Shown: positions 17,111-24,992 of the stretch, piece after piece
Numbering within the stretch: the first letter of the stretch is position 1
Layout of the letters: every line of letters starts with the position of its first letter
Assembly (NCBI GenBank): GCA_963726825.1
Contig: CAVSDT010000002.1
Span: forward strand, 930,001-994,000
Source: DATLGB01 sp963726825
Lineage (GTDB): Bacteria > Actinomycetota > Thermoleophilia > Solirubrobacterales > Solirubrobacteraceae
Direction: 5' to 3'
Length of the DNA: 64,000 nucleotides
Program-made: the position numbers and the translations under genes
Notes under the pieces: model-generated
The model's database searches: none
The model's input: the letters and a program-made list of their open reading frames with translations, nothing else
What the model was told of the DNA's origin: nothing

Positions 17111-17986
17111 TCACAGGACCGGAGGACGGCCCGCGCGTGTCATGCGCCACAGGGTCTTCACCGGCAGCCGGCGGCGCGTGCCGGCATCGAGGCGCAGCCC
17201 GTCCCGGTAGCCCTTGAGCGCCTCGCGGCCCGCCCGGCCGCCGCCGCGCAGCAGCCGCGGGGCGGAGCGCGCGACGAAGCCCCCGACGTAGATGGCCCCG
17301 AGCCAGCCGGGGAGGTGGCGGCGGGCGAGGAAGACGCGGTTGCGGGCGCTGAAGTAGTAGGAGTACCAGTGCGGCGGCGCGCCGGTGACGGGATGGAGGG
17401 CGACGACGTCCCCGGCGTAGCGGACCCGGAAGCCCGCCCCCATGACGCGCCAGGCGAGGTCGACGCCCTCGTGGACGTAGCGGAACTCCTCCGGCCAGCC
17501 GCCGACGCGCTCGAGCACGCTGCGACGAGCGCACACGGCGCCCTCCCACACGGCGGTGATCTCGCTCGACCGGGTGCGGTCGCCGACGCGCAGCCGCGGC
17601 GTCCAGTCCCGCAGCGGCGCCTTCGACGGGTCGGTCGGGTCGACCCGCAGCTGCACGAGGCCGAGGTCGGGGCGGCGGTCGAACTCGCCGGCGAGCCGGG
17701 CGAGGGCGTCGTCGTCGCGCAGCTGCGCGTCGTCGTCGAGGAAGAAGACGAGCTCGCCGCGCGCCGCCGGGATGCCCGCGTTGCGCCCCGCAGGGATCCC
17801 CTCGTCGACGGGGACGTGGACGCCGCGCGCGCCCGCGGGCAGGCCGACGGGCTCCCAGCCGTTGCCGACGACCACCACGTCGACGTCGACGTCCCGCTGG
17901 CGCAGGAGCGAGCCGACGGCCAGCGCGAGCTCGTCCGGCTTGCTCCCGGTGGTCAGGAGGACCGCCCCGACGGTGGGCACGGTCAC
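17111..17986 (-). CDS. Glycosyltransferase family 2
   Basis: 291 residues. The GT-A fold starts at once: GAVLLTTGSKPDELALAVGSLLRQ, then GIPAGRNAGIPAARGELVFFLDDDAQL with the metal-binding DDD/DxD motif near residue 90, and later VGGWPEEFRYVHEGVDLAWRVM with the ED-like acceptor acid region. Nucleotide-sugar transfer to a growing envelope glycan at the cytoplasmic face is likely; donor unknown. The GTG start overlaps the upstream phosphotransferase stop as GTGA, so the two are translationally coupled. The C-terminal 60 residues are basic and may contact the membrane. Confidence 0.9.
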   Translation of the reverse strand: MTVPTVGAVLLTTGSKPDELALAVGSLLRQRDVDVDVVVVGNGWEPVGLPAGARGVHVPVDEGIPAGRNAGIPAARGELVFFLDDDAQLRDDDALARLAGEFDRRPDLGLVQLRVDPTDPSKAPLRDWTPRLRVGDRTRSSEITAVWEGAVCARRSVLERVGGWPEEFRYVHEGVDLAWRVMGAGFRVRYAGDVVALHPVTGAPPHWYSYYFSARNRVFLARRHLPGWLGAIYVGGFVARSAPRLLRGGGRAGREALKGYRDGLRLDAGTRRRLPVKTLWRMTRAGRPPVL

Positions 17987-18768
17987 CGCAGCCGCTCCGA
18001 CGTGACGATCGCGAGCAGGTGCCCCACGGCGGTGATGGCGGCGATCGGGACCATCGCGACGACGAGGACCTGCGTGCCGACGGGTGTCCCGTCGACCGCG
18101 TCGACGATCGCCGCCACGAGTGCGATCAGCGTGCACTCGACGGCGATGAACACCCGGAAGACGGGGAGGAAGCCGACCCAGCGCCGCAGCGCGCCCAGGA
18201 CGGAGCCGCGCGGCGCCGCGACGGCGGCGGTGTCCTCGGCCTTGCCGCGGCCGCTCTCGAGCCGCGCGACGGCCACGAGCGCGCTCTCCGTCCGCACCGC
18301 GAGTGCCAGCACGGCGGCGACGAGGCCGAGCGTCGTGTAGGGCCCGAGCGAGTCCCACCCGCCGTCGGCGCGGATCCCGAGCGCGATCGGGAACAGGGTC
18401 TCGGTCAGGTAGTGCCCGACCCGGTCGAGGTAGATCCCGACGGGGGAGAACGCCTGGCGCCAGCGGGCCAGCTCCCCGTCGGAGCAGTCGAGCAGGATCT
18501 GGCCCTGGATCAGCACGACGGCGACCACCGATGCCCACACCGCCGGGACCGACAGCGCGCCGGCGGCGAGGACGCCGACGGCGATCATCAGCCAGGTGAC
18601 GGCGTTCGGCGTCAGCCGCGTGGGGATCAGCAGGCGCGTGAGGTAGGGCGAGAGGCGGCGCACGTACAGGCGCCCGGCCCAGTGCTCGCCCGAGTTGCGG
18701 GCGAAGATCGACGCCGGCTGGGTCGTCGCCCGCAGCTCAGCGATCGACGGCCGCGAAGGCGTCGACAC
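17983..18768 (-). CDS. CDP-alcohol phosphotransferase family protein with altered fourth acidic residue
   Basis: 261 residues with about six membrane helices. The CDP-alcohol motif reads D-CS-DG-EL-AR, eight residues, G-IYL-D-RVG-H: the fourth Asp of the canonical DxxDGxxARx8GxxxDxxxD motif, the presumed catalytic base, is His. All other motif residues are present. Either His serves as base, a subfamily trait, or the chemistry differs. Canonical members transfer a phosphoalcohol from CDP onto an alcohol. It overlaps the upstream dehydrogenase gene by 32 nt and the downstream GT2 by 4 nt, within the same operon as a LicC-like cytidylyltransferase that could supply its CDP substrate. Confidence 0.88.
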   Translation of the reverse strand: MSTPSRPSIAELRATTQPASIFARNSGEHWAGRLYVRRLSPYLTRLLIPTRLTPNAVTWLMIAVGVLAAGALSVPAVWASVVAVVLIQGQILLDCSDGELARWRQAFSPVGIYLDRVGHYLTETLFPIALGIRADGGWDSLGPYTTLGLVAAVLALAVRTESALVAVARLESGRGKAEDTAAVAAPRGSVLGALRRWVGFLPVFRVFIAVECTLIALVAAIVDAVDGTPVGTQVLVVAMVPIAAITAVGHLLAIVTSERLR

Positions 18769-19777
18769 GCCGGCGCACCTCCTCGGGCCCCAAGCCGAGG
18801 TGCTCGAGGATCGTGTAGCGGTCCGGCCGGGTGGCGGGCGCGTCGACGACGGCCTCCGAGAACTGCTCGGCCGTCAGGCCGACGTCGGCGAAGGTGCGGG
18901 GCAGGCCGTGGTGGGCGAGGCAGCGGTCGACGGCGCCGAACTGCACGGGGTCCTCGCGCAGGTGCGCGGTGAACGCGCAGCAGACGCCCGCCAGCTCGCC
19001 GTGGTGCGCGCTGCCGGGGAACTTCGCGTCGATCGCGTGGAGGATCTCGTGGTCGGCGCCGGAGCAGGGCCGCGAGGAGCCGGCCGTGGCCATCGCGAGG
19101 CCGCCGAGCACGAGCGCCTCGGCGAGCGCGTAGAGGAACGCATCGTCGGCGATGGTGTCCGTGCGGTCCAGGATCGCGAGCGCCGCGGTGTGGGCGAAGG
19201 TCACCGCGAGGCCGTCGACGAGCTCGCCGCGGGCGCGGCCGGCCAGCCGCCAGTCCGCGACCGCGCCGAGGTTGGAGATCACGTCGCCGATGCCCGAGCG
19301 GCGCAGGCCGGCGGGCGCGGTGCGCACGTAGTCGAGGTCGACCATCACCGCGATCGGCATCTGCACGCCGTAGGAGCCCTTGCGGCCGTCGTGCTCGAGC
19401 GAGGCGACGGGGGAGGCGAGGCCGTCGTGGGCGAGGCTCGTGGCCACGGCGACCATCGGGAGCCCGGCGAGGGTGGCCGCGTACTTGGCGGTGTCGATCG
19501 TGCGGCCGCCACCGATGCCGACGACGGCGTCGTAGTAGCCGCTGCGCAGCGTCGCCGCGAGGCTCATCGCGGCCTCGATCGAGCCGCCCTGCACGGTCTG
19601 GATCTCGGCGGTGCGGTCCAGCTGGGGGCGCAGCACCTCGCCGATCGCCTCGCCCTGCCCGGGGCCGACCGCGACCGCGACGTGCCCGCCGGCGGAGATG
19701 CGCCGGTCCGCGAGCAGCGGGGCGAGGGCGGCGACGGCGCCGGAGCCGATGTCGACCGCCAGCGGCGTGCCGATCAT
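18737..19777 (-). CDS. Iron-containing alcohol dehydrogenase/glycerol-1-phosphate dehydrogenase-like enzyme
   Basis: 346 residues. The NAD-binding loop is GIGGGRTIDTAKYAA; metal ligands are expected at the Asp in the DVISNLGA region and at His residues in GADHEILHAID and GSAHHGELAG. The sequence is closest in feel to AraM/EgsA sn-glycerol-1-phosphate dehydrogenases and 3-dehydroquinate-synthase-fold enzymes, which reduce dihydroxyacetone phosphate; other aldehyde or ketone substrates are possible. The ATG at 19777 gives the compact N-terminus IGTPLAVDIG. It sits 5 bp after the nucleotidyltransferase stop and overlaps the phosphotransferase, so its product, possibly a polyol phosphate, may be activated and transferred by the neighbours. 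Confidence 0.87.
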   Translation of the reverse strand: MIGTPLAVDIGSGAVAALAPLLADRRISAGGHVAVAVGPGQGEAIGEVLRPQLDRTAEIQTVQGGSIEAAMSLAATLRSGYYDAVVGIGGGRTIDTAKYAATLAGLPMVAVATSLAHDGLASPVASLEHDGRKGSYGVQMPIAVMVDLDYVRTAPAGLRRSGIGDVISNLGAVADWRLAGRARGELVDGLAVTFAHTAALAILDRTDTIADDAFLYALAEALVLGGLAMATAGSSRPCSGADHEILHAIDAKFPGSAHHGELAGVCCAFTAHLREDPVQFGAVDRCLAHHGLPRTFADVGLTAEQFSEAVVDAPATRPDRYTILEHLGLGPEEVRRRVDAFAAVDR

Positions 19778-19782
19778 CCGGC

Positions 19783-20520
19783 TCAGGAGCGGCAAGCGAT
19801 CTCCCGTGCGCGCTCGAGGTCGGCCTGGTCGTCGACCTCGGTCCACTCGACGTCGCCGATCGGGGCGAGCGTCACCCGGCCGCCGCGCCTGGCGAGCTCC
19901 GCGAAGCCGTCCTCGTAGTAGAGCTGCGGGTCGTCGTTCCAGACCTGATGCAGGGCGTCCGCGGTGATCTCGTGCGCGATCGGCTCGATCAGCGTCAGCC
20001 CGATGTACTCGCCGAGGCCCTCGTCGTTGGGGATCCTCTTCGTCAGCTTCTGCAGCTGGCCGGTCGCGTCGGCGGTGGCCTTCATCGACTCGTCGGTGAG
20101 GACCTTCACGTCGTCGAGCGCCAGGACGAGGTCCGAGCCCTGGCCGGCGGCGTCGAGCAGCGTCTGGGTCACCGACAGCGGCGCGACCGTGTCGCCGTTG
20201 CACAGCACGACGCCCTCCTGGAACAGCGAGCGCGCGCACCAGAGGGAGTAGGCGTTGTTCCACTCCTCGGCCTTGTCGTTGAAGACCGTCTCGATCGTGA
20301 TGCCGTGGGTGCGCTCGAGGTCGGCGACGCGGTCCTCGATCGCCTGGGCGCAGTACCCCGTGACGATCGCGACGTCGGTCAGGCCGGCGGCGGCGAAGTT
20401 CTCCAGGCAGGTGTCGAGGACGGTGCGCTCGCCGTCGATCGGCACGAGCGTCTTGGGCAGCGTGTCGGTGTAGGGCCGCAGCCGGCGCCCCGCTCCCGCG
20501 GCCAGGACCATCCCGATCAT
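19783..20520 (-). CDS. LicC-like phosphocholine/polyol-phosphate cytidylyltransferase
   Basis: 245 residues, one nucleotidyltransferase domain. The signature MVLAAGAGRRLRPYTDTLPK (G-x-G-x-R...PK) opens the protein, VVLCNGD gives the metal Asp near residue 107, and EEWNNAYSLWCAR is the NN..SL block typical of phosphocholine cytidylyltransferases such as LicC. It should form a CDP-alcohol from CTP and an alcohol phosphate. Its product would be a natural donor for the two CDP-alcohol phosphotransferases in the same operon. The ATG overlaps the stop of the fusion gene upstream (ATGA). The substrate could be choline phosphate, glycerol phosphate or another polyol phosphate. Confidence 0.88.
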   Translation of the reverse strand: MIGMVLAAGAGRRLRPYTDTLPKTLVPIDGERTVLDTCLENFAAAGLTDVAIVTGYCAQAIEDRVADLERTHGITIETVFNDKAEEWNNAYSLWCARSLFQEGVVLCNGDTVAPLSVTQTLLDAAGQGSDLVLALDDVKVLTDESMKATADATGQLQKLTKRIPNDEGLGEYIGLTLIEPIAHEITADALHQVWNDDPQLYYEDGFAELARRGGRVTLAPIGDVEWTEVDDQADLERAREIACRS

Positions 20521-23054
20521 CCTTCGTCCTCCTCGTCGTAGACCGTGCCGGCGCGCCGCCCGTAGGCGATCCAGCCCCGCACGGCCTCGGTCACGTACAT
20601 CACGCCCAGCCCCGCGGCCAGGATCCAGATCGCCGCCGGGGAGACGTCGGTGGGCAGCAGCGCGAGAAGGGCCACGACCACGATCAGCCGGCCCTCCCAG
20701 CCGCCGCCGACGGCGGTGAGCCAGCGCGGCGGCACCTCGCCGCGCTGGCGCAGCCGGTAGACGACGTCGTAGTGGTGGAAGGCGATCGCGCACAGCAGGG
20801 CGAAGGTCGCAGGATCCGCGTCGGCGTCCGCGCGGGCGGAGACCCAGGCGATGGCGGCGAACTCCCCGGCGCGCAGCAGCGGCGGGACGAGCCAGCGCAG
20901 GGCGTCCGTCTCGCCGCGGGCGCTCGCCGCGCCCGCCAGGACCACGAACCAGGCGCACACGACCAGGGCCAGCGGGCGCGAGGCGTCGGCGCCCGCGATC
21001 AGCGCGGTGGCGAACACCGGCAGCACACCGACGAGCGTCAGCAGCCAGCCCGGCAGCGGCAGCAGCGGGCCGAGCACCCGGGCGATCGCGGTGCCGATCG
21101 GGCCGTCGTCGCGGTAGGCGCGCAGGCGCTGGGCGCCCTCGGACTCCGGGACCGCCGCGCTGCTCCCTGCGGTGCGCAGGGAGCGCAGGGCGCGCCCGAG
21201 CACGACGTAGGTGCTCGCCCAGCCGCCCCAGACGAGCAGGACGTAGAAGACGATCCGCGCGTCGAAGAGCGCCGCGGCCAGCGAGATCGCCGCGAAGCGC
21301 TCGCCGATCGGGAACATCATGATCTTCTTCGCCCAGACGACCCGGCGGTTCTTGCCCGCGCGGCGCCAGAACCGCTTCGCGCGCAGGACGGCGCCGGCGG
21401 GGGCGTCGGCGGCGGGCCGGGCGGCCTGCGCGTCGGCCGCGGCCCGCTCCTTCGGCGTCCTCGCCCAGTACGGCAGGCCCGAGCCGAAGCCGTCCCACGG
21501 CTGCTCCAGCGGCGGGAAGTCCATCGCGGCGTCGGCGGTCTGCTTGATGGCCGGGTAGGAGAAGTCGATCGCGTGGCGCGCGGTCTGCAGCGCCAGCGCG
21601 GCGCACGCGAGGTGCCAGACGGGATCGCCCTGGGCGGCGGCGCCCGCCGCGAGGCCGGCGAAGACGAGGTACTCCTTGGACCGGTCGAAGACGGAGTCCA
21701 GCCAGGCGCCGAGCTTGGAGAACGTGCGGGTGTAGCGCGCGGTCTGCCCGTCGACGCAGTCGAGCGTGAAGGCCGCCTGGAGCAGGACGGCGCCGGTGAT
21801 CAGCCCCCAGCGCTCGCCCGTGGCGAAGGCGAGCGCGGCGAGCAGGCCCACGAACAGCGACACGACCGTGATCTGGTTGGGCGTGAAGCCGCGCTTGGCG
21901 CACCAGCGGGCGATGTACTGCGAGTAGGGGGAGACGAAGTAGGTCGTGAAGAACCCGTCGGAGGCCTTCACCGCCGAGGTGCGCAGGGCCTTGTCCTCGT
22001 CGAAGGCGTCGATGCGCTCGGTGGAGCGCTCGACGGCGGCGGCCGACAGCGGCCGCGACCAGTACAGGCGGCGCAGGTTGGAGATGCGCACCACGACGTC
22101 GGAGCGCACGAGGCCGACGAGCAGCAGGGCGACGACGTCCTCGCCCGCGGCCGCGACCCGGCGCTCGAGCTCGGCGGCGCCCTCGGGGTCGAGCTCGACG
22201 TCGTCGGGGCCGCGGTGGTCGGCGCCGTCGCCCTCGTGCTCGGCGTCGCTGCCCGCGTCGCCGGCGAGGTCGAGCTCCATCGAGCGCACGGCGTCGCGCT
22301 CGTCGCGCTCGTCGTCCTCGCCCTCCTCGTCGAGGCCGGCCGCGACCCGCGCGGCACGCCGCTCGAGCACCCGGTGCCAGGCCAGCCGCCAGGTGCCGCG
22401 CTTGAGCTCGAGCTCCGCGCGCCACTCCGCGGGGGGCGCGGCGGCGGGCACGGCGAGGCGGTCGGCGATCTCGACGAGGGTGTCGCGGTCGGCGGCGTCG
22501 ACCTTGATCACCCCGAGGAAGGCCGAGTTGGGGCGGTGGACGTTGTGGTAGGCCGAGCCGGCCGAGACGATGCGGCCGCGGCGGGCCCGCAGCTTGAACG
22601 CGAACGGCCGCCCGGACTTGCCGCCCGTCACGAGCGCGCCGGTGGCGATGCGGGGGTCGGCGAGCAGGCCGGCGAGCGCCTCGCGCTGGGTGATCAGGTC
22701 GCCTTGGAGGACGACGACGCCGCCGCTGACCGCCCCGGCGACCGTGGCCACGCGGCGCAGGTCGGCGCCCGCGTCCGGCGCGACGTGCAGCTCCGCGCCC
22801 GCCGCGTCGGCGATCGGGCGCAGCACCGCCTCGAACCCGGGCCGTGTCACGACGTGGACGGCGGGGAGCGCGAGGCCGGTCAGCTGATCGAGCAGGCGGC
22901 TGAGCAGCGAGGTGCCCTGGAAGCGCTGCGCGGCGGACGGGCCGCCGCCCTCGGCGGTGGTGGTCGCGAGCACGACGGCAGCGGCCACGCCGGTGGCGCG
23001 GCCGCCGGCGCTGGCGACCCGAGGCGCGGGAGGGTGGCGGACAGCGCTCGTCAC
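20517..23054 (-). CDS. Fusion of degenerate nucleotidyltransferase-like domain, CDP-alcohol phosphotransferase and C-terminal DUF5941-like domain
   Basis: 845 residues. Residues 20-235 have the Rossmann pattern of a nucleotidyltransferase (VVVLQGDLITQ, FAFKLRARRGRIV) but the G-x-G-x-R...PK loop is absent. An acidic low-complexity linker follows (about 240-290). Residues 360-560 form the CDP-alcohol phosphotransferase with a full motif, D-CV-DG-QT-AR-x8-G-AWL-D-SVF-D. The last 270 residues carry further helices and resemble the DUF5941 part known in actinobacterial fusions, recalled not searched. It parallels fused IPCT/DIPPS enzymes of phosphodiester solute synthesis, but the neighbouring exporter points to an envelope polymer. 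GTG start, TAGCCT 9 nt upstream; it heads the six-gene minus-strand run. Confidence 0.88.
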   Translation of the reverse strand: MTSAVRHPPAPRVASAGGRATGVAAAVVLATTTAEGGGPSAAQRFQGTSLLSRLLDQLTGLALPAVHVVTRPGFEAVLRPIADAAGAELHVAPDAGADLRRVATVAGAVSGGVVVLQGDLITQREALAGLLADPRIATGALVTGGKSGRPFAFKLRARRGRIVSAGSAYHNVHRPNSAFLGVIKVDAADRDTLVEIADRLAVPAAAPPAEWRAELELKRGTWRLAWHRVLERRAARVAAGLDEEGEDDERDERDAVRSMELDLAGDAGSDAEHEGDGADHRGPDDVELDPEGAAELERRVAAAGEDVVALLLVGLVRSDVVVRISNLRRLYWSRPLSAAAVERSTERIDAFDEDKALRTSAVKASDGFFTTYFVSPYSQYIARWCAKRGFTPNQITVVSLFVGLLAALAFATGERWGLITGAVLLQAAFTLDCVDGQTARYTRTFSKLGAWLDSVFDRSKEYLVFAGLAAGAAAQGDPVWHLACAALALQTARHAIDFSYPAIKQTADAAMDFPPLEQPWDGFGSGLPYWARTPKERAAADAQAARPAADAPAGAVLRAKRFWRRAGKNRRVVWAKKIMMFPIGERFAAISLAAALFDARIVFYVLLVWGGWASTYVVLGRALRSLRTAGSSAAVPESEGAQRLRAYRDDGPIGTAIARVLGPLLPLPGWLLTLVGVLPVFATALIAGADASRPLALVVCAWFVVLAGAASARGETDALRWLVPPLLRAGEFAAIAWVSARADADADPATFALLCAIAFHHYDVVYRLRQRGEVPPRWLTAVGGGWEGRLIVVVALLALLPTDVSPAAIWILAAGLGVMYVTEAVRGWIAYGRRAGTVYDEEDEG

Positions 23055-23063
23055 GGCGGGGGA

Positions 23064-23069
23064 AGGCTA
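23064..23069 (-). promoter_or_regulatory. Candidate -10 (TAGCCT) for the glycopolymer operon
   Basis: TAGCCT on the minus strand ends 9 nt before the GTG at 23054. It overlaps the last codons of the GT4 gene. Confidence 0.4.
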
Positions 23070-24971
23070 TCCGGCCAGCCCGTCGAGCAGGGCGACCCAT
23101 GACCGTGTGATCGGTCCGACGTCGTAGCGCTTGGCGGCCTCGATGCCCGCGGCGCCCTCACGCGCACGGCGCGCGGGATCGCCCAGCAGCGCATCGAGTG
23201 CGGCGGCGAGGCCCGCGACGTCACCGGCGGGGACGAGCGTCCCGTCGACGCCGTCGGTGACGATCTCCGACGGGCCGCGCGGGCAGTCGAAGCTCACGAC
23301 CGGCAGCCCCTTGCTCATCGCCTCGACGAGGACCATGCCGAAGCCCTCCCAGCGCGAGGAGAGGACGAAGGCGCCCGCCTCGCGCAGCACCGTCCCGAGG
23401 CGGCGGGCCTGGCCGGCGAGCAGGACGGAGTCGTGCAGGCCGAGGTCGAGCACCTGGCGGCGCAGGGCGGCGCGAGCCGGGCCGGTCCCGTAGATGCGCA
23501 GCTGCCAGTCCGGGTGCTGCGGCGCGACGCGCGCCCACGCGTCCAGCAGCAGGTCGAAGCCCTTCTGGCGGTTCAGCCGCCCGGCGGCGATCAGCACCGG
23601 CGTGCGCGTGTCGCTCGTGCCGGGCCCCAGCGGCGGGATCGCGTTCGGGATCCTGGCGACGACCGTCGGCGCACCGCCGAGCGCCGCGGTGTAGTCGCGC
23701 TCGTCGTCGGCGGTGAGGACCGACAGCGCGTTCAGGTCGGGGAGGGCGCGCAGGACGTCACCCTGCAGGCGCGGGCGGTGGGCGCGGAAGTGCAGGTGCT
23801 CCTGGGCGATCACCGTCACCCCGGCGGGCACGAGCTTGGCGGCGAGCACCGCGAAGGCCGGGCGCGTGACGATGAGGACGTCCCCCGGCCGCAGGGCGGC
23901 CAGCCGCGCGGCCAGCCGCCGGTCCGTTCGCCGCGAGCACCACGGGTACGCGTGGTCGTCGGGGTGCACGAGCAGGCTCGGGGCACGCCCGCGGCCGGCG
24001 CGCTGGTCGTCGACGTCCTCGACCCGCACGCCGTCGGGGAAGGCGAAGAACGGGTCCTCGCGGCGGCGCACGAGCGACAGGAGGGTGACGTCGCGGCCGG
24101 CCTCGGCGAGGCCGCCGGCGAGGTTGAGCGTCGTGCGGATCGTCCCGCCCATGCCGTAGGCGTGCAGGAGCAGGACGTGGACGGTGCCGCCGGTGCCGGT
24201 CCCCGCCGCCGGACGGCGCCGCGAGCGCAGGGCGGCCCGGTGCAGCGCGACGGCGGGCGCGCCGAGCAGGCGCCGGCGGCGGGACTCCACGACGCCCTCG
24301 TCGGGCTCCTCGTCGCCGGTGCGGGCGCCCTCGGCGGCCGGCGGGTCGCCGACCCGGACGCTGAGGTTGTCCTCCACGGTCCAGTACGGCTGCGCCCAGC
24401 CGGCGGCGACGGCGACCCCGGGCAGGACGGCAGCGGAGGCGCGGCCCACGAAGCCGTCCAGGTGCCGCCCGGCGCGGCGCCCGCCCACGAAGAGGTCGTG
24501 GACGCCCGGCTCAAGGGCTGCGAGGTCGACGCCGTCGCCCGAGGCGTCCTCGGCGCGGGGGGGTGGCGGAGGTCGACCGTCCATGGTGCGGTCAACCTCC
24601 GCCACCCCCGTGGCACGCGCGCGCGCGACGACCGGGCCGGTGAGATCGGCGTCGAGCACGAGCACCGTCCCGTCCAGCCGGACCGCGTGGACCTCGGCGC
24701 CGTCCGGCGCGCGCTCGACGGTCGCGGTCAGCCGCCGCGCGTCCCCGGCCATGACGCGGACGCGCCGAAGCCCGCCGTCCGCGGCGGGCAGCACGACCGC
24801 CCGCGGGAGCTTCAGCCCGTCCGGCACGCGCACCTCGAAGGTGCGTCCGCCCGCGGACACGAGCGCCGCCAGCTCGACCTCGACCGAAGCCCCGGACTCC
24901 GGCTCGATGCGGAGCAGGCGGCCATCGAGCACCTCGACGCGCCGCGCCGAGGGTGGACCGCTGCCGGACAC
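23067..24971 (-). CDS. Glycosyltransferase family 4 with long unknown N-terminal region
   Basis: 634 residues. From about residue 240 a GT-B enzyme begins: VHVLLLHAYGMGGTIRTTLNLAGGLAEAG, then GRLNRQKGFDLLLDAW, and the nucleotide-sugar site SSRWEGFGMVLVEAMSKGLPVV with the E-x7-E pattern of GT4. The first 240 residues are beta-rich, with a low-complexity Pro run at about 130-138 encoded by one arm of a palindromic repeat (see 24559-24609); I recognise no family there, though similar modules precede CDP-glycerol-type glycosyltransferases. The GTG at 24971 is placed by TACGCT 6 nt upstream. The gene is divergent from the methyltransferase, with only 21 bp between start codons. Confidence 0.87.
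   Translation of the reverse strand: MSGSGPPSARRVEVLDGRLLRIEPESGASVEVELAALVSAGGRTFEVRVPDGLKLPRAVVLPAADGGLRRVRVMAGDARRLTATVERAPDGAEVHAVRLDGTVLVLDADLTGPVVARARATGVAEVDRTMDGRPPPPPRAEDASGDGVDLAALEPGVHDLFVGGRRAGRHLDGFVGRASAAVLPGVAVAAGWAQPYWTVEDNLSVRVGDPPAAEGARTGDEEPDEGVVESRRRRLLGAPAVALHRAALRSRRRPAAGTGTGGTVHVLLLHAYGMGGTIRTTLNLAGGLAEAGRDVTLLSLVRRREDPFFAFPDGVRVEDVDDQRAGRGRAPSLLVHPDDHAYPWCSRRTDRRLAARLAALRPGDVLIVTRPAFAVLAAKLVPAGVTVIAQEHLHFRAHRPRLQGDVLRALPDLNALSVLTADDERDYTAALGGAPTVVARIPNAIPPLGPGTSDTRTPVLIAAGRLNRQKGFDLLLDAWARVAPQHPDWQLRIYGTGPARAALRRQVLDLGLHDSVLLAGQARRLGTVLREAGAFVLSSRWEGFGMVLVEAMSKGLPVVSFDCPRGPSEIVTDGVDGTLVPAGDVAGLAAALDALLGDPARRAREGAAGIEAAKRYDVGPITRSWVALLDGLAG
24559..24609. repeat. Palindromic repeat copy 1 (inside GT4 gene)
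   Basis: Arms 24559-24578 and 24590-24609 are inverted copies matching at 19 of 20 positions, with an 11-nt loop. The arm reads GGGGGTGGCGGAGG(T/C)(C/T)GACC in outline. It shares about 17 of 20 arm bases with the intergenic palindrome at 36712-36761, so the two look like one repeat family. Here it lies in frame within codons 121-138 of the GT4 gene and encodes the Pro-rich stretch. Confidence 0.6.
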
Positions 24972-24976
24972 GCGGC

Positions 24977-24983
24977 TAGCGTA
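24977..24983. promoter_or_regulatory. Overlapping divergent -10 elements (TAGCGTA)
   Basis: TAGCGT on the plus strand precedes the methyltransferase ATG by 10 nt; TACGCT on the minus strand, using the same bases, precedes the GT4 GTG by 6 nt. The two polymerases could not bind at once, so the genes may be transcribed alternately. Confidence 0.45.
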
Positions 24984-24992
24984 ACCGCGCCG

